The notes below the pieces were generated by a model, which was not told the DNA's origin, searched no databases, and was given only the letters and a program-made list of their open reading frames with translations. Shown one piece after another: positions 15,203-23,734 of a stretch of DNA of 64,000 nucleotides. The DNA is taken from assembly GCF_000527095.1 (NCBI RefSeq), contig NZ_AZUN01000001.1, positions 682,001 to 746,000 on the forward strand. The letters run 5' to 3'. Numbering within the stretch: position 1 is the stretch's first letter; each line of letters opens with the position of its first letter. The translations under genes were made by a program, and so were the position numbers. The stretch is from Methylomicrobium lacus LW14 (GTDB lineage: Bacteria; Pseudomonadota; Gammaproteobacteria; Methylococcales; Methylomonadaceae).

Positions 15203-15737
15203 CGACGGGCTCCATTTTTTCACTGGCGAATGACAAATAAAAATCCTTCATCAATTGACGCTTGCTGCCTTCGCTGGTCGTTTTATGCTTGCCCCAGTAA
15301 AGCAATAATTTGCCGAGTTTGATGGCGTCCACTGTTTCATCCTTGAATTGTTGGCACAATCGACGCAGTTGAATCAAGTCTTGCGGATATTCGGAGCGCG
15401 TTACCAAAAACAAGCGTCTTTCGCTGATTTCGTTTTCCCTTAAAACAGTTCCCAGTGATTTGCCGAGTGGCTGGTGCTTGATAAACGGCAGTAGGTAGAC
15501 CAATCGCGCCACTTGCGAGAGATTTTTGAAGAAGTCGCGTGCTTTGGATAATTCGGTTTCTTGAAATTGGTTCAGGGTTTCTTGAACTAAGCGGTAAAAT
15601 GCCGGATTCAGCAATAAATCGTCGGGCTCGACCGTACGGCGAATAGCGGCTTTGTCACCGTTGCTTAACCCATCGAATTCGGCATGCAGGGTATCTAAAA
15701 ACCGTTGAGTTGCTTCTTTGGTTTGTGCATGACTCAT
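15189..15737 (-). CDS. cse2: Cascade small subunit Cse2 (CasB)
   Basis: 182 residues, all-helical composition, basic. RLVYLLPFIKHQPLGKSLG and RRLFLVTRSEYPQDLIQLRR are recognisable Cse2 segments. Two copies line the inner face of Cascade and hold the displaced DNA strand. Start overlaps the cse1 stop by 4 nt; the end overlaps DUF4160 by 14 nt. Confidence 0.93.
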   Translation of the reverse strand: MSHAQTKEATQRFLDTLHAEFDGLSNGDKAAIRRTVEPDDLLLNPAFYRLVQETLNQFQETELSKARDFFKNLSQVARLVYLLPFIKHQPLGKSLGTVLRENEISERRLFLVTRSEYPQDLIQLRRLCQQFKDETVDAIKLGKLLLYWGKHKTTSEGSKRQLMKDFYLSFASEKMEPVDADY

Positions 15738-17281
15738 GCGCTAACTCCCGTCGACTGTTTGCTTAATTTGTTGAGCATATTGTTTAGAAACTGGCGGCAG
15801 ACCAATGTCGGTTCGAGCATTTTGTCTTCGTGTTCGTAGGGGCTGACGATTTGCTCGAAAACTTGTTTGGCTAAGTCTGAAAATTTTTTTTGATAGTGAG
15901 CGATGTCATCAAACACCAGGTTCTTTAGGATGCTGTGCATGATGGCTTCGGAATTGTCGAAATAGATTTGTTTGGCTTTTGCCCGCAAGCTTTTACGGAA
16001 ATGACCTTCTTTACCAGAAGGCTGTTTTTTCTTGCCTTCCCGGCGCTCTTTGAACGCCGTTTCCGCCAAATCGACAAATTGGCTTATGGCAATATCTAGT
16101 TTTCGTTGAGCATCCAGACCCATTTTGATGAGCTGATCCATCTCAGAGGTCTTTGTTTCCCAGCCTGATGATAGGCTGTAAAGCTCATGCCTGCGCCCGG
16201 CTAAACTCTCGGTGGAACCGCCTTTAATATATCCCCCTACAGCTAATTTGACGCCTGCACGCCAAACTTCTTGATATTGCTGAACAACCAATGCGCGGCT
16301 TGCTCCTGCTCTGTTGGCTTCTACTGTTTTTATGTCTTTATCGCTAAAAAAATAACTCAGCATTTGACCCCATAGAGGCTGATTGCCTTGGGCGGAAAGA
16401 TACGGCTTTTCTTTGGGGTTATCGGCCTGCATGCGGGCAATATCGATGGGCGTATGCGGATGCTGCCAGAAGCCTTTAATCGTGCAGGTTCCTGCTTCTT
16501 TATTAAAGCCGGTCACCTCACCATTCGCCATTTCCAGTTTGACTTTGGCCGGCTGCCAAAACAGGCCTCTTGCCAAACCTATGTGGTGGGCGTGTTCATC
16601 GGCAATCTTGCTGTGCGGCGGTGTAATCCAGGTGGGTTCTTGCAGCGGTGCATCGAGGATACGGAAAGGCGTAAGAAACTCACGGCTCAACACATTGCAC
16701 CACAGGGTTTTTCTCAAAGTTTCGCCGACGATTAACGTCGTCATCGGCATGGAGCCCTTTAAGCCGACCGAATAACCAACTCCGCCCAGACTAAAGCCGT
16801 TGGTGGCCTGCTGGAACAGGGCAATCGCCGCATCGCCGGGATGGATGGCGGTAATTTCATCCGGCGTATCAAAAAACGCACTGGAGGTCGGGCTAGAACT
16901 GCTTTTTTCCGGCAAGCCCATAAACAATTTTTGCAACGACGCCCAGTTTTTGTTGCCTTTTTCGGGTGCGACGCTTGCGGTTTGCATGAACGGCGTTTTC
17001 GGATGCGACACATTAAACCAGTCACGGTAGGGCTCTATGCCGCCTTGATACTCGTCTACAGGCATGGGATTTTGCCAGCGGCTATTTAATGCCTTTTTGT
17101 CGTCCGGCATGAACACCACCTGCACAATGCACACCAGCAATTGCAAGGTTGCCAGTTCCATGTCGTCGCGGAAGGTTTTGATTTTGTAATCACGGTCCTC
17201 ACAAAGCAGCGTTTGTAAGGAAATGCGCTGTTGGGTTTTGTTCAACTCAACGGGTATCCAGTCGTCTGTCAGCAGGTTCAT
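15734..17281 (-). CDS. cse1: Cascade large subunit Cse1 (CasA, Cas8e)
   Basis: 515 residues, usual size for Cse1. It starts MNLLTDDWIPVELNKTQQRI, and the segment TPFMQTASVAPEKGNKNWAS followed by FFDTPDEITAIHPGDAAIAL matches the family. Cse1 recognises the PAM and recruits Cas3. The gene lies 32 bp after the RelE-like gene; in a standard I-E locus it would follow cas3 directly. Confidence 0.95.
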   Translation of the reverse strand: MNLLTDDWIPVELNKTQQRISLQTLLCEDRDYKIKTFRDDMELATLQLLVCIVQVVFMPDDKKALNSRWQNPMPVDEYQGGIEPYRDWFNVSHPKTPFMQTASVAPEKGNKNWASLQKLFMGLPEKSSSSPTSSAFFDTPDEITAIHPGDAAIALFQQATNGFSLGGVGYSVGLKGSMPMTTLIVGETLRKTLWCNVLSREFLTPFRILDAPLQEPTWITPPHSKIADEHAHHIGLARGLFWQPAKVKLEMANGEVTGFNKEAGTCTIKGFWQHPHTPIDIARMQADNPKEKPYLSAQGNQPLWGQMLSYFFSDKDIKTVEANRAGASRALVVQQYQEVWRAGVKLAVGGYIKGGSTESLAGRRHELYSLSSGWETKTSEMDQLIKMGLDAQRKLDIAISQFVDLAETAFKERREGKKKQPSGKEGHFRKSLRAKAKQIYFDNSEAIMHSILKNLVFDDIAHYQKKFSDLAKQVFEQIVSPYEHEDKMLEPTLVCRQFLNNMLNKLSKQSTGVSA

Positions 17282-17313
17282 GGGCTATTCCAGAAGGATT
17301 AATTTACTTTCCA

Positions 17314-17598
17314 TCATTGCCGGCTCATTAGCCGGGCGAATTCTTCGTAAACGATCTCCCGTTTCGCAATCAGGGCGATGTAGAGCTTGTCATTGTCATA
17401 ACGATAGATGATCCGATACTTGCCGACACGAACCCGCAAATATTCGGGGTTTCCAGCCATTTTTAGCGAGTCTTGCGGATGCGGTTCATGCAGCAAGGCC
17501 AGTATTTTGATCTTCAGCTGCTTGGCGATGCGGATGTCCGACTCGGCCAGCTTGCGTAGACTTCTTTCCGCCGATTTAGTGAAATCAAGCTGGCGCAT
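17314..17598 (-). CDS. RelE/ParE-family toxin
   Basis: 94 residues from the ATG at 17598, which shares one base with the antitoxin stop (TGATG). The sequence RQLDFTKSAERSLRKLAESD, then MAGNPEYLRVRVGKYRIIYR and KLYIALIAKREIVYEEF is the typical RelE/ParE fold with the RVRVGxYRIIY strand. RelE toxins cut mRNA on the ribosome; ParE toxins hit gyrase; the sequence alone does not decide. It lies between cas3 and cse1. Confidence 0.9.
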   Translation of the reverse strand: MRQLDFTKSAERSLRKLAESDIRIAKQLKIKILALLHEPHPQDSLKMAGNPEYLRVRVGKYRIIYRYDNDKLYIALIAKREIVYEEFARLMSRQ

Positions 17599-17840
17599 CA
17601 AATGCTATCCAATAAACTTAAACTGGCCTCGGTGCCGATAAAGCCTTCCTGTTCGGCGAGCACGGCCAATTCGTGCAAACACTTGTCTTCAAAAGCCAAG
17701 AGCTCCTGATAACGCGCCGACGACAACAAGATTGCAAAGTCCTTTTGGTGTTTTTGGATGGCAACGGGCTCTTGCTGAGCGCTGTTTAACAACTCGCCGA
17801 AATATTGCTTGGCTTGGGTGGCATTGACCTTTTTCATCAT
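17598..17840 (-). CDS. Phd/YefM-family antitoxin
   Basis: 80 residues; a second ATG three bases on (17837) has better spacing to the ribosome-binding site GGAGGAT at 17841-17847. The N-terminus VNATQAKQYFGELLNSAQQE followed by PVAIQKHQKDFAILLS is the Phd DNA-binding domain. The C-terminal 25 residues would bind the toxin. It precedes the RelE-like gene with a 1-nt overlap. Upstream, inverted AT-rich repeats overlap the 3' end of cas3. Confidence 0.9.
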   Translation of the reverse strand: MMKKVNATQAKQYFGELLNSAQQEPVAIQKHQKDFAILLSSARYQELLAFEDKCLHELAVLAEQEGFIGTEASLSLLDSI

Positions 17841-17847
17841 ATCCTCC

Positions 17848-17878
17848 GATTAAAATAATTATTTTGTCTATTTTAATC
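17848..17878. promoter_or_regulatory. AT-rich nested palindromes upstream of phd/relE, likely operator
   Basis: GATTAAAATA at 17848-17857 is an inverted repeat of TATTTTAATC at 17869-17878 with 11 bases between. A perfect 14-base palindrome AAAATAATTATTTT overlaps it at 17852-17865. Such elements are normal operators for Phd-type antitoxins. This one ends at the cas3 stop codon, so the module may have its own regulated promoter inside the cas operon (inference). Confidence 0.65.
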
Positions 17879-20492
17879 ATTTTGCTGCAAACAAGCCAAA
17901 ATCCATGCGATAACAAACTTGCCGATCCTTGAGTTCGGCAAACCATCCGCCATCGTCCGCCGTCATGACCAAATAATACACGCCGTCATCTTTCTTGCAT
18001 CCTGACAGCGCGTTTTCCCATGAACTAGGCACGGACACACTGTGCAAACTGATTTGTTCCCAGTACTCTTTGCCGTGTTTATCCAACCATTCATCGGCTA
18101 ACGTATAAAATTTCTTGCCGCGCTCCAATACCGGCAATACGGTCAAACTCATTTCGCCGTCTCGGGTTAGTGTCGTGGCTTTATCGCTTTCATCCGGCAA
18201 CGGATTGGCTTTATATTGCGTTACGGTTCGGGCAATGCTACGTTTAACGTCTTCGACTTCGCGTTGATATTTGTCGTGCGCCTCGGTCATTTCCGGCGCT
18301 TCATCCGGCCATGGGTCTTCTAGGTAAACTTCGCCTATCCAATACCTATAAGCTTCGGGGAACACAACGCTGGAATGGTTGCGGACCAAATGTTCGGTCC
18401 GCCTCATGACGCGGATATTTTCATAAACGTACTGGCTGCCTCCGTATTTTTGCGCATGTTCCGGCACAATCACGACGCAACGGGGCAGTTCAAACCCTTC
18501 CGGCCTGGCTCGTATGTGCCTATGCAAACGACCCATCCGTTGGAACAGCAAATCGACCGGACATAGTTGGGTAATCAGCCAATCAAAATCGAGATCCAGG
18601 CTTTGTTCAACGACTTGTGTGGCGACTAAAATACGCCCGCCTTGAGCGCGTGTATTCTGCTCCTTCCCATACCGTGCCTTGATCGCTTCCTCAATCTGCT
18701 GACGGTCTATAAACCGGAAACGCGAGTGAAACAAATCAACCGCAATGCCCGAATTGATCTCAGGGTTAGCCAAACGTTGCGCCAACACTTGAGCGTCCGC
18801 GACCAAGTTGCAAATGACCGCGACTTTAGCGCCTTGATTGGCTGCGGAAATGATGGCTTGCAGATTGTCGTCACCCAATTGCAATTCCGGCAACTGCCAC
18901 GTTTCGAGTATGACTTCGCGGCGTTTGGGTAATTGTTCCAGGTCAGCAATCGAAAAAAGGCTCGGTGATTTATGAGGGGTAATTTGCGTGATGAGCGGGT
19001 AAGCTTTGGTATCCTCGACAACCGCCTTACCCCAGTTTCGCGCCAGATATTGCCGTTGTTTATGGGGCAATGTCGCCGACAACAGCAAGGCGCTGCCGCC
19101 GGCGTGGTATTGTTGTTCCAGCACTTCGCCTAATAATCCATACATATAGCTATCGTATGCATGAACTTCGTCAACAATCAGTACGCTTTTTTGGATGCCG
19201 AAACCCCGGACGAATTTATGGCGAACGGGCAGAACAGATAACAGCACTTGATCAATGGTGCACACGCCGATTTGTCCTAGAAATGCGCGTTTTTTACTGG
19301 CGGCTAGCCAATGCACAGCTTGCTGGGCGGCTTCTTCCCGACCTTGCGCGGTGGTTTTATCGGTGCTTAAGATTTTTTCCAGTGTGTCTTTCAATTTGCT
19401 TTTGCCATGCGCCAAGACGACGTTTGCGCCATCGTCGAACAAATGCTGCGCCATTGCTTCCAAACGGTCCAGCATGGCATTGGCGGTGGCCTGTGTCGGC
19501 AAGGCAAAAATGATGCTTTCGGCTAAACCTTCGTGCAGCAATCGGGCGGCATAGACCAGCGCGGCCTCGGTCTTGCCAGAGCCTGTCGGGGCTTCAATCA
19601 GGGTCAAATTCCTCTCCAACGGCAATTTTTCAATGAGTGTTTGTAAGCCGTGTGCCTTATAAGGTAACCCATCGGACGTGAAAAATAGCGATTCAAGCGT
19701 TTGATTGGACTGAAGCTGTGAAAGAATGCCGAACTCGGTGAGCGCCTGTATCGCCGGGATTTTCCGCGCTTTCAGGTAAGTCGCCAAATCAATGTTGGGT
19801 TTTGTTTCATACAAAAAATGCTCATTGGATGAGCCAATCCAATCGCATACGCTGCAAAACCCCGCCAACATCGGAGGAACGTTTTCAGGAATAGCGCTGA
19901 AATCGACTTGATAAAGTTGTTGGAGAACGGTTATCCAGTCTATTCGAGCCTGCCGGTCTCTTGCAATGATCGATTTGATGGATTCATCATTAAACGAAGG
20001 AGGGGGCATATAGTCGCCATCATAGGGTATAACTCCATGATGCCCTGCGACTTGCTGAAACCATTCTATCGCGGCATCTTCCGAGACAAACTCAATGGCA
20101 TATAGAGACAGTTCGTGAATAAAACAGGCATAGCTGCTTGGCCCGTGATAATAAGGTTCTGTCGAAAAGCTAGTAACATCCGGTTGCAACGACTTTAATG
20201 CATGGGGTGCTTTGCTTTGAAAACGAATATCCAATTTACCTAAATCATGTAATGCGACAAAAAACATGACCCAGGCTTTTGCTTGTTGTTCGCTGCCGGC
20301 TCGAATGGCGTGGATAAATTGCTGGCGGAGGCTTGGGCTTGATTCCCACCAAACATCCGCCACCGCCGCCACATCCAAACAATGATAAGGCAACAAATGA
20401 TAGGCCGGACCTTCGCTATCAGCATCCGGCTTGGCTTTGCCCCAATATCGGTAATATAGCGGCGGTTCGGCTATGTTTTGGGCTGTCGTCAT
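17877..20492 (-). CDS. cas3: CRISPR-associated helicase/nuclease Cas3 (HD plus DExH)
   Basis: 871 residues. The HD nuclease domain is N-terminal (His37; His82-Asp83 in FVALHDLGKLD). The helicase part has a Walker A APTGSGKTEAAL near residue 305, Walker B VDEVHAYD near 440, LSATLP near 480 and the motif VI QRMGRLHRH near 645. All active-site motifs are intact. Cas3 is recruited by Cascade and degrades target DNA. It is the first cas gene, 62 bp downstream of the WYL regulator, and is separated from cse1 by the phd/relE pair. Confidence 0.97.
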   Translation of the reverse strand: MTTAQNIAEPPLYYRYWGKAKPDADSEGPAYHLLPYHCLDVAAVADVWWESSPSLRQQFIHAIRAGSEQQAKAWVMFFVALHDLGKLDIRFQSKAPHALKSLQPDVTSFSTEPYYHGPSSYACFIHELSLYAIEFVSEDAAIEWFQQVAGHHGVIPYDGDYMPPPSFNDESIKSIIARDRQARIDWITVLQQLYQVDFSAIPENVPPMLAGFCSVCDWIGSSNEHFLYETKPNIDLATYLKARKIPAIQALTEFGILSQLQSNQTLESLFFTSDGLPYKAHGLQTLIEKLPLERNLTLIEAPTGSGKTEAALVYAARLLHEGLAESIIFALPTQATANAMLDRLEAMAQHLFDDGANVVLAHGKSKLKDTLEKILSTDKTTAQGREEAAQQAVHWLAASKKRAFLGQIGVCTIDQVLLSVLPVRHKFVRGFGIQKSVLIVDEVHAYDSYMYGLLGEVLEQQYHAGGSALLLSATLPHKQRQYLARNWGKAVVEDTKAYPLITQITPHKSPSLFSIADLEQLPKRREVILETWQLPELQLGDDNLQAIISAANQGAKVAVICNLVADAQVLAQRLANPEINSGIAVDLFHSRFRFIDRQQIEEAIKARYGKEQNTRAQGGRILVATQVVEQSLDLDFDWLITQLCPVDLLFQRMGRLHRHIRARPEGFELPRCVVIVPEHAQKYGGSQYVYENIRVMRRTEHLVRNHSSVVFPEAYRYWIGEVYLEDPWPDEAPEMTEAHDKYQREVEDVKRSIARTVTQYKANPLPDESDKATTLTRDGEMSLTVLPVLERGKKFYTLADEWLDKHGKEYWEQISLHSVSVPSSWENALSGCKKDDGVYYLVMTADDGGWFAELKDRQVCYRMDFGLFAAK

Positions 20493-20554
20493 TGTTTTCT
20501 CTCAGGTTTTTGGGCTGTAAAAAGCATTATCCATAACCACCGTATCATTCCACG

Positions 20555-21544
20555 CTACGGCGCTAAATTTTTTTGATAAATATCCGCCATCGCCTGGATT
20601 TCCTGTTGCGCGGCTTCTCTTAAAAATTCCGGTTCGATAATTTCAACGTGGCGTCCGTGTTTCAGGATGTCCATCAGCAGTTCGCGGTGGTCGCTGAAGG
20701 GCTGGGTGAGTTCGTAGCTGCCGTCATCCAGCCAGCGGCCTTGCTGGTCGGAGTGCCAGTGTTCGTCGCTGATCCAGCGGGCGCGTTCGGGAGTGAATTT
20801 GAGTTTGGCGAGGTGCTGCGCTTTGCCCGAGAAAATACCGTAGGCGGAGGCGTAGTAGTCTTCGAGTTGTTCGCGGGTAAAGACTTTGGCGGTCTGGTTT
20901 AGCCGGCTCGCGGCTTTGATGTTTTCGACCGCAAAGGTGCGCAAGTCGTTTTTGGTATGACACCAGGCGTCGAGATACCAATTGTCGCGGTAATAGACCA
21001 AAGTCTGCGGGAAGACGGCGCGTTCGCTGGTTTCGCCATGGCTGCGCGCCTGATAAGTCAATTGCAGTTGCTGGCGGTCGAACAGGGCGGAGGCGATTTT
21101 ATTGAACAGCGGATTGATGCCTTTTTGCCGTGCGGACATCGTCAGGATTTTAACGCTTTCGAGTTTGCGCCCGGCGCTGCTTTGATCGAGCGCCAGCAGT
21201 TTTTCGACGCGCTTTTGTAACTGGATAATATGGTCGCCGAAAAGGCCGCGAGACAGCTTTTGCAGCAGGGTGTGGCAGGTCAAAAGGCCCCACAATTCCT
21301 CGGCGTTGAACCACAGCCCCGGCAACTCATAGGGATGCGCGCCGTTTTGATTGTCGTAGTAGTAGCCGTTCAATTGTCGGTCATACACGATCGGAGCGGT
21401 GAAATGATCGCGCATGACGGTGATTAAGCGCTTGACGGTGACTTCGGAACATTCCAGCCGTTCTTGAAGTTCCTTGTTGGCGATGGGAGTGCGGCGGCCT
21501 GACAGGATGCGATGCAGTTGATAGATGCGTTCGAAGCGATCCAT
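20555..21544 (-). CDS. WYL-domain transcriptional regulator, probable regulator of the cas operon
   Basis: 329 residues. A winged helix-turn-helix covers about 1-60 (MDRFERIYQLHRILSGRRTP, then LECSEVTVKRLITVMRD). The WYL domain spans about 140-240 with the signature VYYRDNWYLDAWCHTK, and a C-terminal extension WCX-like follows. WYL regulators are often linked to CRISPR and other defence genes and sense ligands such as nucleotides or DNA ends. It lies upstream of cas3 in the same direction, so it is well placed to control the whole locus. Confidence 0.93.
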   Translation of the reverse strand: MDRFERIYQLHRILSGRRTPIANKELQERLECSEVTVKRLITVMRDHFTAPIVYDRQLNGYYYDNQNGAHPYELPGLWFNAEELWGLLTCHTLLQKLSRGLFGDHIIQLQKRVEKLLALDQSSAGRKLESVKILTMSARQKGINPLFNKIASALFDRQQLQLTYQARSHGETSERAVFPQTLVYYRDNWYLDAWCHTKNDLRTFAVENIKAASRLNQTAKVFTREQLEDYYASAYGIFSGKAQHLAKLKFTPERARWISDEHWHSDQQGRWLDDGSYELTQPFSDHRELLMDILKHGRHVEIIEPEFLREAAQQEIQAMADIYQKNLAP

Positions 21545-21992
21545 GTCAAAGAGGTCCTAGAGTCAAAAATGAGGCTGGTATAAACGGCCTAAAGATACCA
21601 TTTGTGTTAACAAAAAACATCATTACAAATATGTGAAAAATTCACACAACACCGCACCGGATAGAGGATATTCACTTTAAATCCTCCTTGTTCTTGATGT
21701 AAAACTTGAAGTTTTAGCGCCGTTTTAGAGGATCTAAGCCTAAAGTCCAATAGCCGCGAGTTAAGATTCTCGGTAGATTGGCGTATGTTAGTCTTAAGTC
21801 GTATTGGGCGGAGCAATCCATGCTGCATGACGATAATAACAGCAAGGGCATGGTTAAGCAGGGAGTGCCTGGATTCTGAACCAAGCCTACCGAAAGAGAT
21901 TGAACCGACATCGGCATGCTAGCGCTTTCACGCCAAATCAATTTTGCAAATTCAAACCTTTTTCTTCAACCGACACTACGAGGAATAAAACA
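21545..21992. other. intergenic region with a partial copy of a dispersed repeat
   Basis: About 450 bp between the divergent WYL and Cys-rich repeat genes. It must carry both promoters. At about 21734-21758 it contains CTAAGCCTAAAGTCCAATAG, related to the repeat found at 32288 and 37613. No coding frame here looks real. A ribosome-binding site GAGGA lies at 21980-21984 ahead of the gene at 21993. Confidence 0.6.
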
Positions 21993-22439
21993 ATGGTTCT
22001 GAAATATTTTGCCCTTCTTGTGTGGCTATATTGGTCTGTTAGCGCCTGCGCCGCGCCGCTGCCGAAAAGCAGAGCCGATAATACCGCGACAGCCGGGAAC
22101 GGTCCGTTGGAGACCTTCCGTCAAGGCTGCAAAGCCGAACTGTATACTTATTGCAAGGATGTCACTCCGGGTGATGACCGGTTGCTCGCGTGCATTTATG
22201 CCCACGGCGACAAAATTTCCGCGCGCTGCGAATATGCACTGTACGACTCGGCGGCGCAGCTCGAGAGGGCCGTGGCGGCGCTTGCATATACCGTCAATGA
22301 GTGTGACGACGACATTGAAAAATACTGTCCCTCCGTTGAAGTCGGGGAAGGGCGGTTGCTGGCTTGCCTGGAGCAGCATGATGAAAAAGTCAGTGGACGC
22401 TGCCGGGTGGCGTTAAATGATGTGCAATTGAAAAAATAA
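21993..22439 (+). CDS. exported cysteine-rich repeat (GLG1-type) protein
   Basis: 148 residues from the ATG at 21993 (GAGGA site 8 bases upstream); the frame is open further but without a signal. The first 20 residues are a signal peptide (FALLVWLYWSVSACAAP). Two repeats follow: CKAELYTYCKDVTPGDDRLL with ACIYAHGDKISARC, and CDDDIEKYCPSVEVGEGRLL with ACLEQHDEKVSGRC. Each has four cysteines in the C-x7-C-x12-C-x11-C style of the Cys-rich repeat family PF00839 found in bacterial periplasmic proteins. Role unknown. It heads a run of three small envelope genes. Confidence 0.85.
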   Translation: MVLKYFALLVWLYWSVSACAAPLPKSRADNTATAGNGPLETFRQGCKAELYTYCKDVTPGDDRLLACIYAHGDKISARCEYALYDSAAQLERAVAALAYTVNECDDDIEKYCPSVEVGEGRLLACLEQHDEKVSGRCRVALNDVQLKK

Positions 22440-22453
22440 TAAGGAAAAAAAAC

Positions 22454-23032
22454 ATGTTAAATAAAAATCGGTTGGTAGTTTTATTGATCAGTTTGCTGGT
22501 TCTTGTCGGCTGCCAAGGCGGTGTCGGGGGCGGTGTCGGTTCAACCATGTCAGGGACTGCCGCAGAGATCGACCGTGACGTCGATTTTGCGTTACAGGAT
22601 CTCTATGAGAGTACCCCCGCCGCCAGATCGTTGGCAAAGAAGGCGAAAGGCATTCTGGTATTTCCTCGCATCGTCAAAGCCGGCTTCATGGTGGGCGCGC
22701 AATACGGCCGCGGCGGCGCTTTACGAGTCAAGGGCCGAACCACCGGTTACTACAACAGCGTCTCGGCATCCTATGGCATGCAAGCCGGCGTGCAGGCTTT
22801 CGGTTATGCGTTGTTTTTTATGAACGACGAGGCATTGAATTATCTCGAACGGAGCGAAGGTTGGGAAATCGGCATGGGTCCAAGCATTGTCGTCGTCGAT
22901 GCAGGCAAGGCCAAAACGCTGACTACCACGACTGCGAAGGACAATGTGTATGCATTTATCTTCGGCCAGAGAGGATTAATGGCGGGACTGGGTTTGCAGG
23001 GTTCCAAAATTTCCCGCATTTATCCGGAATAG
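22454..23032 (+). CDS. SYLF/Ysc84-domain lipoprotein
   Basis: 192 residues. A lipobox (LLVLVGC) around residue 19 marks a lipoprotein. The body carries SLAKKAKGILVFPRIVKAGF with MVGAQYGRGGALRVKG, and GLMAGLGLQGSKISRI at the end, typical of the SYLF (Ysc84/BPSL1445-like) lipid-binding domain. It probably sits on the inner leaflet of the outer membrane or in the periplasm. It follows the Cys-rich repeat gene by 14 bp with its own GGAAAA-type site. Confidence 0.9.
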   Translation: MLNKNRLVVLLISLLVLVGCQGGVGGGVGSTMSGTAAEIDRDVDFALQDLYESTPAARSLAKKAKGILVFPRIVKAGFMVGAQYGRGGALRVKGRTTGYYNSVSASYGMQAGVQAFGYALFFMNDEALNYLERSEGWEIGMGPSIVVVDAGKAKTLTTTTAKDNVYAFIFGQRGLMAGLGLQGSKISRIYPE

Positions 23033-23117
23033 ATGATGCAGCAAAGAGAGCAATTGAGGCTTTCGACGATTTCAAAGGCCCCGCTTAACGACTTAAATAT
23101 TTTATAAAGGTATCCTG

Positions 23118-23585
23118 ATGAAAACACGTTTTAAACCCATAAATATGGTATCTGCGCTCTTGCTGGCGGCTTTGCCCTTATCGGTTTTTGCGCAAAACCT
23201 GATGGTTTATCCCGCGCGGGGACAAACGCCGGACCAGCAATCTAAAGACCGTTATGAATGTCATACCTGGGCTGTCCAACAGAGTGGCTTTGATCCCAGC
23301 AGCGGTGCTACCGCGCCGCAGCCAAACACTCAGCAAGGCAGCCTTGGCCGGGAGACATTGAGAGGTGGAGCGCGGGGTGCGGCTGCGGGAGCTGCGATCG
23401 GCGCGATTGCGGGCGATGCGGGTACAGGCGCGGCAATAGGAGCGACAGCGGGCGGATTGAAACGGCGCTTCGCTCAAAAAGATGCAAACCAAGCCGCTTC
23501 GTCAGCCGCAGCTAATGAGGCGGCGAATAATTATAATCGTGCCTTAGGTGCCTGCCTGACAGGCCGCGGTTATACCGTGCAATAG
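23118..23585 (+). CDS. exported glycine-zipper protein (YMGG-type)
   Basis: 155 residues. A signal peptide ends near AlaPheAla-Gln24. The centre GGARGAAAGAAIGAIAGDAG followed by TGAAIGATAGGLKRR is a glycine zipper that can form a membrane-embedded helical hairpin. The C-terminus NNYNRALGACLTGRGYTV is typical for the family (A-x-x-A-C-L-x-x-R-G-Y). Probably an outer-membrane associated protein. It lies 85 bp after the SYLF gene and may share its transcript. Confidence 0.85.
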   Translation: MKTRFKPINMVSALLLAALPLSVFAQNLMVYPARGQTPDQQSKDRYECHTWAVQQSGFDPSSGATAPQPNTQQGSLGRETLRGGARGAAAGAAIGAIAGDAGTGAAIGATAGGLKRRFAQKDANQAASSAAANEAANNYNRALGACLTGRGYTVQ

Positions 23586-23734
23586 GTTGGATTAAGGCTA
23601 GGGGAGCGGGGCGGACATGCAAGTTCTGTGGGGCATAGTCTCGATCGCATCGACCTTGATCATTCGACTGACCGGGAACTAGAGAGTCCCAAAGACGCTT
23701 CCGGTAAGTTTATCCATAGGCCCTGGGTAATGTC

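Noticed and set aside
9685..21544. Second CRISPR array or cas4 in the locus
   Set aside because: No second repeat cluster or Cas4-like gene seen; the locus is plain type I-E apart from the inserts.
21900..21992. Longer start for the Cys-rich repeat protein
   Set aside because: The extra 31 residues hold no signal peptide and no ribosome-binding site; the ATG at 21993 has both.
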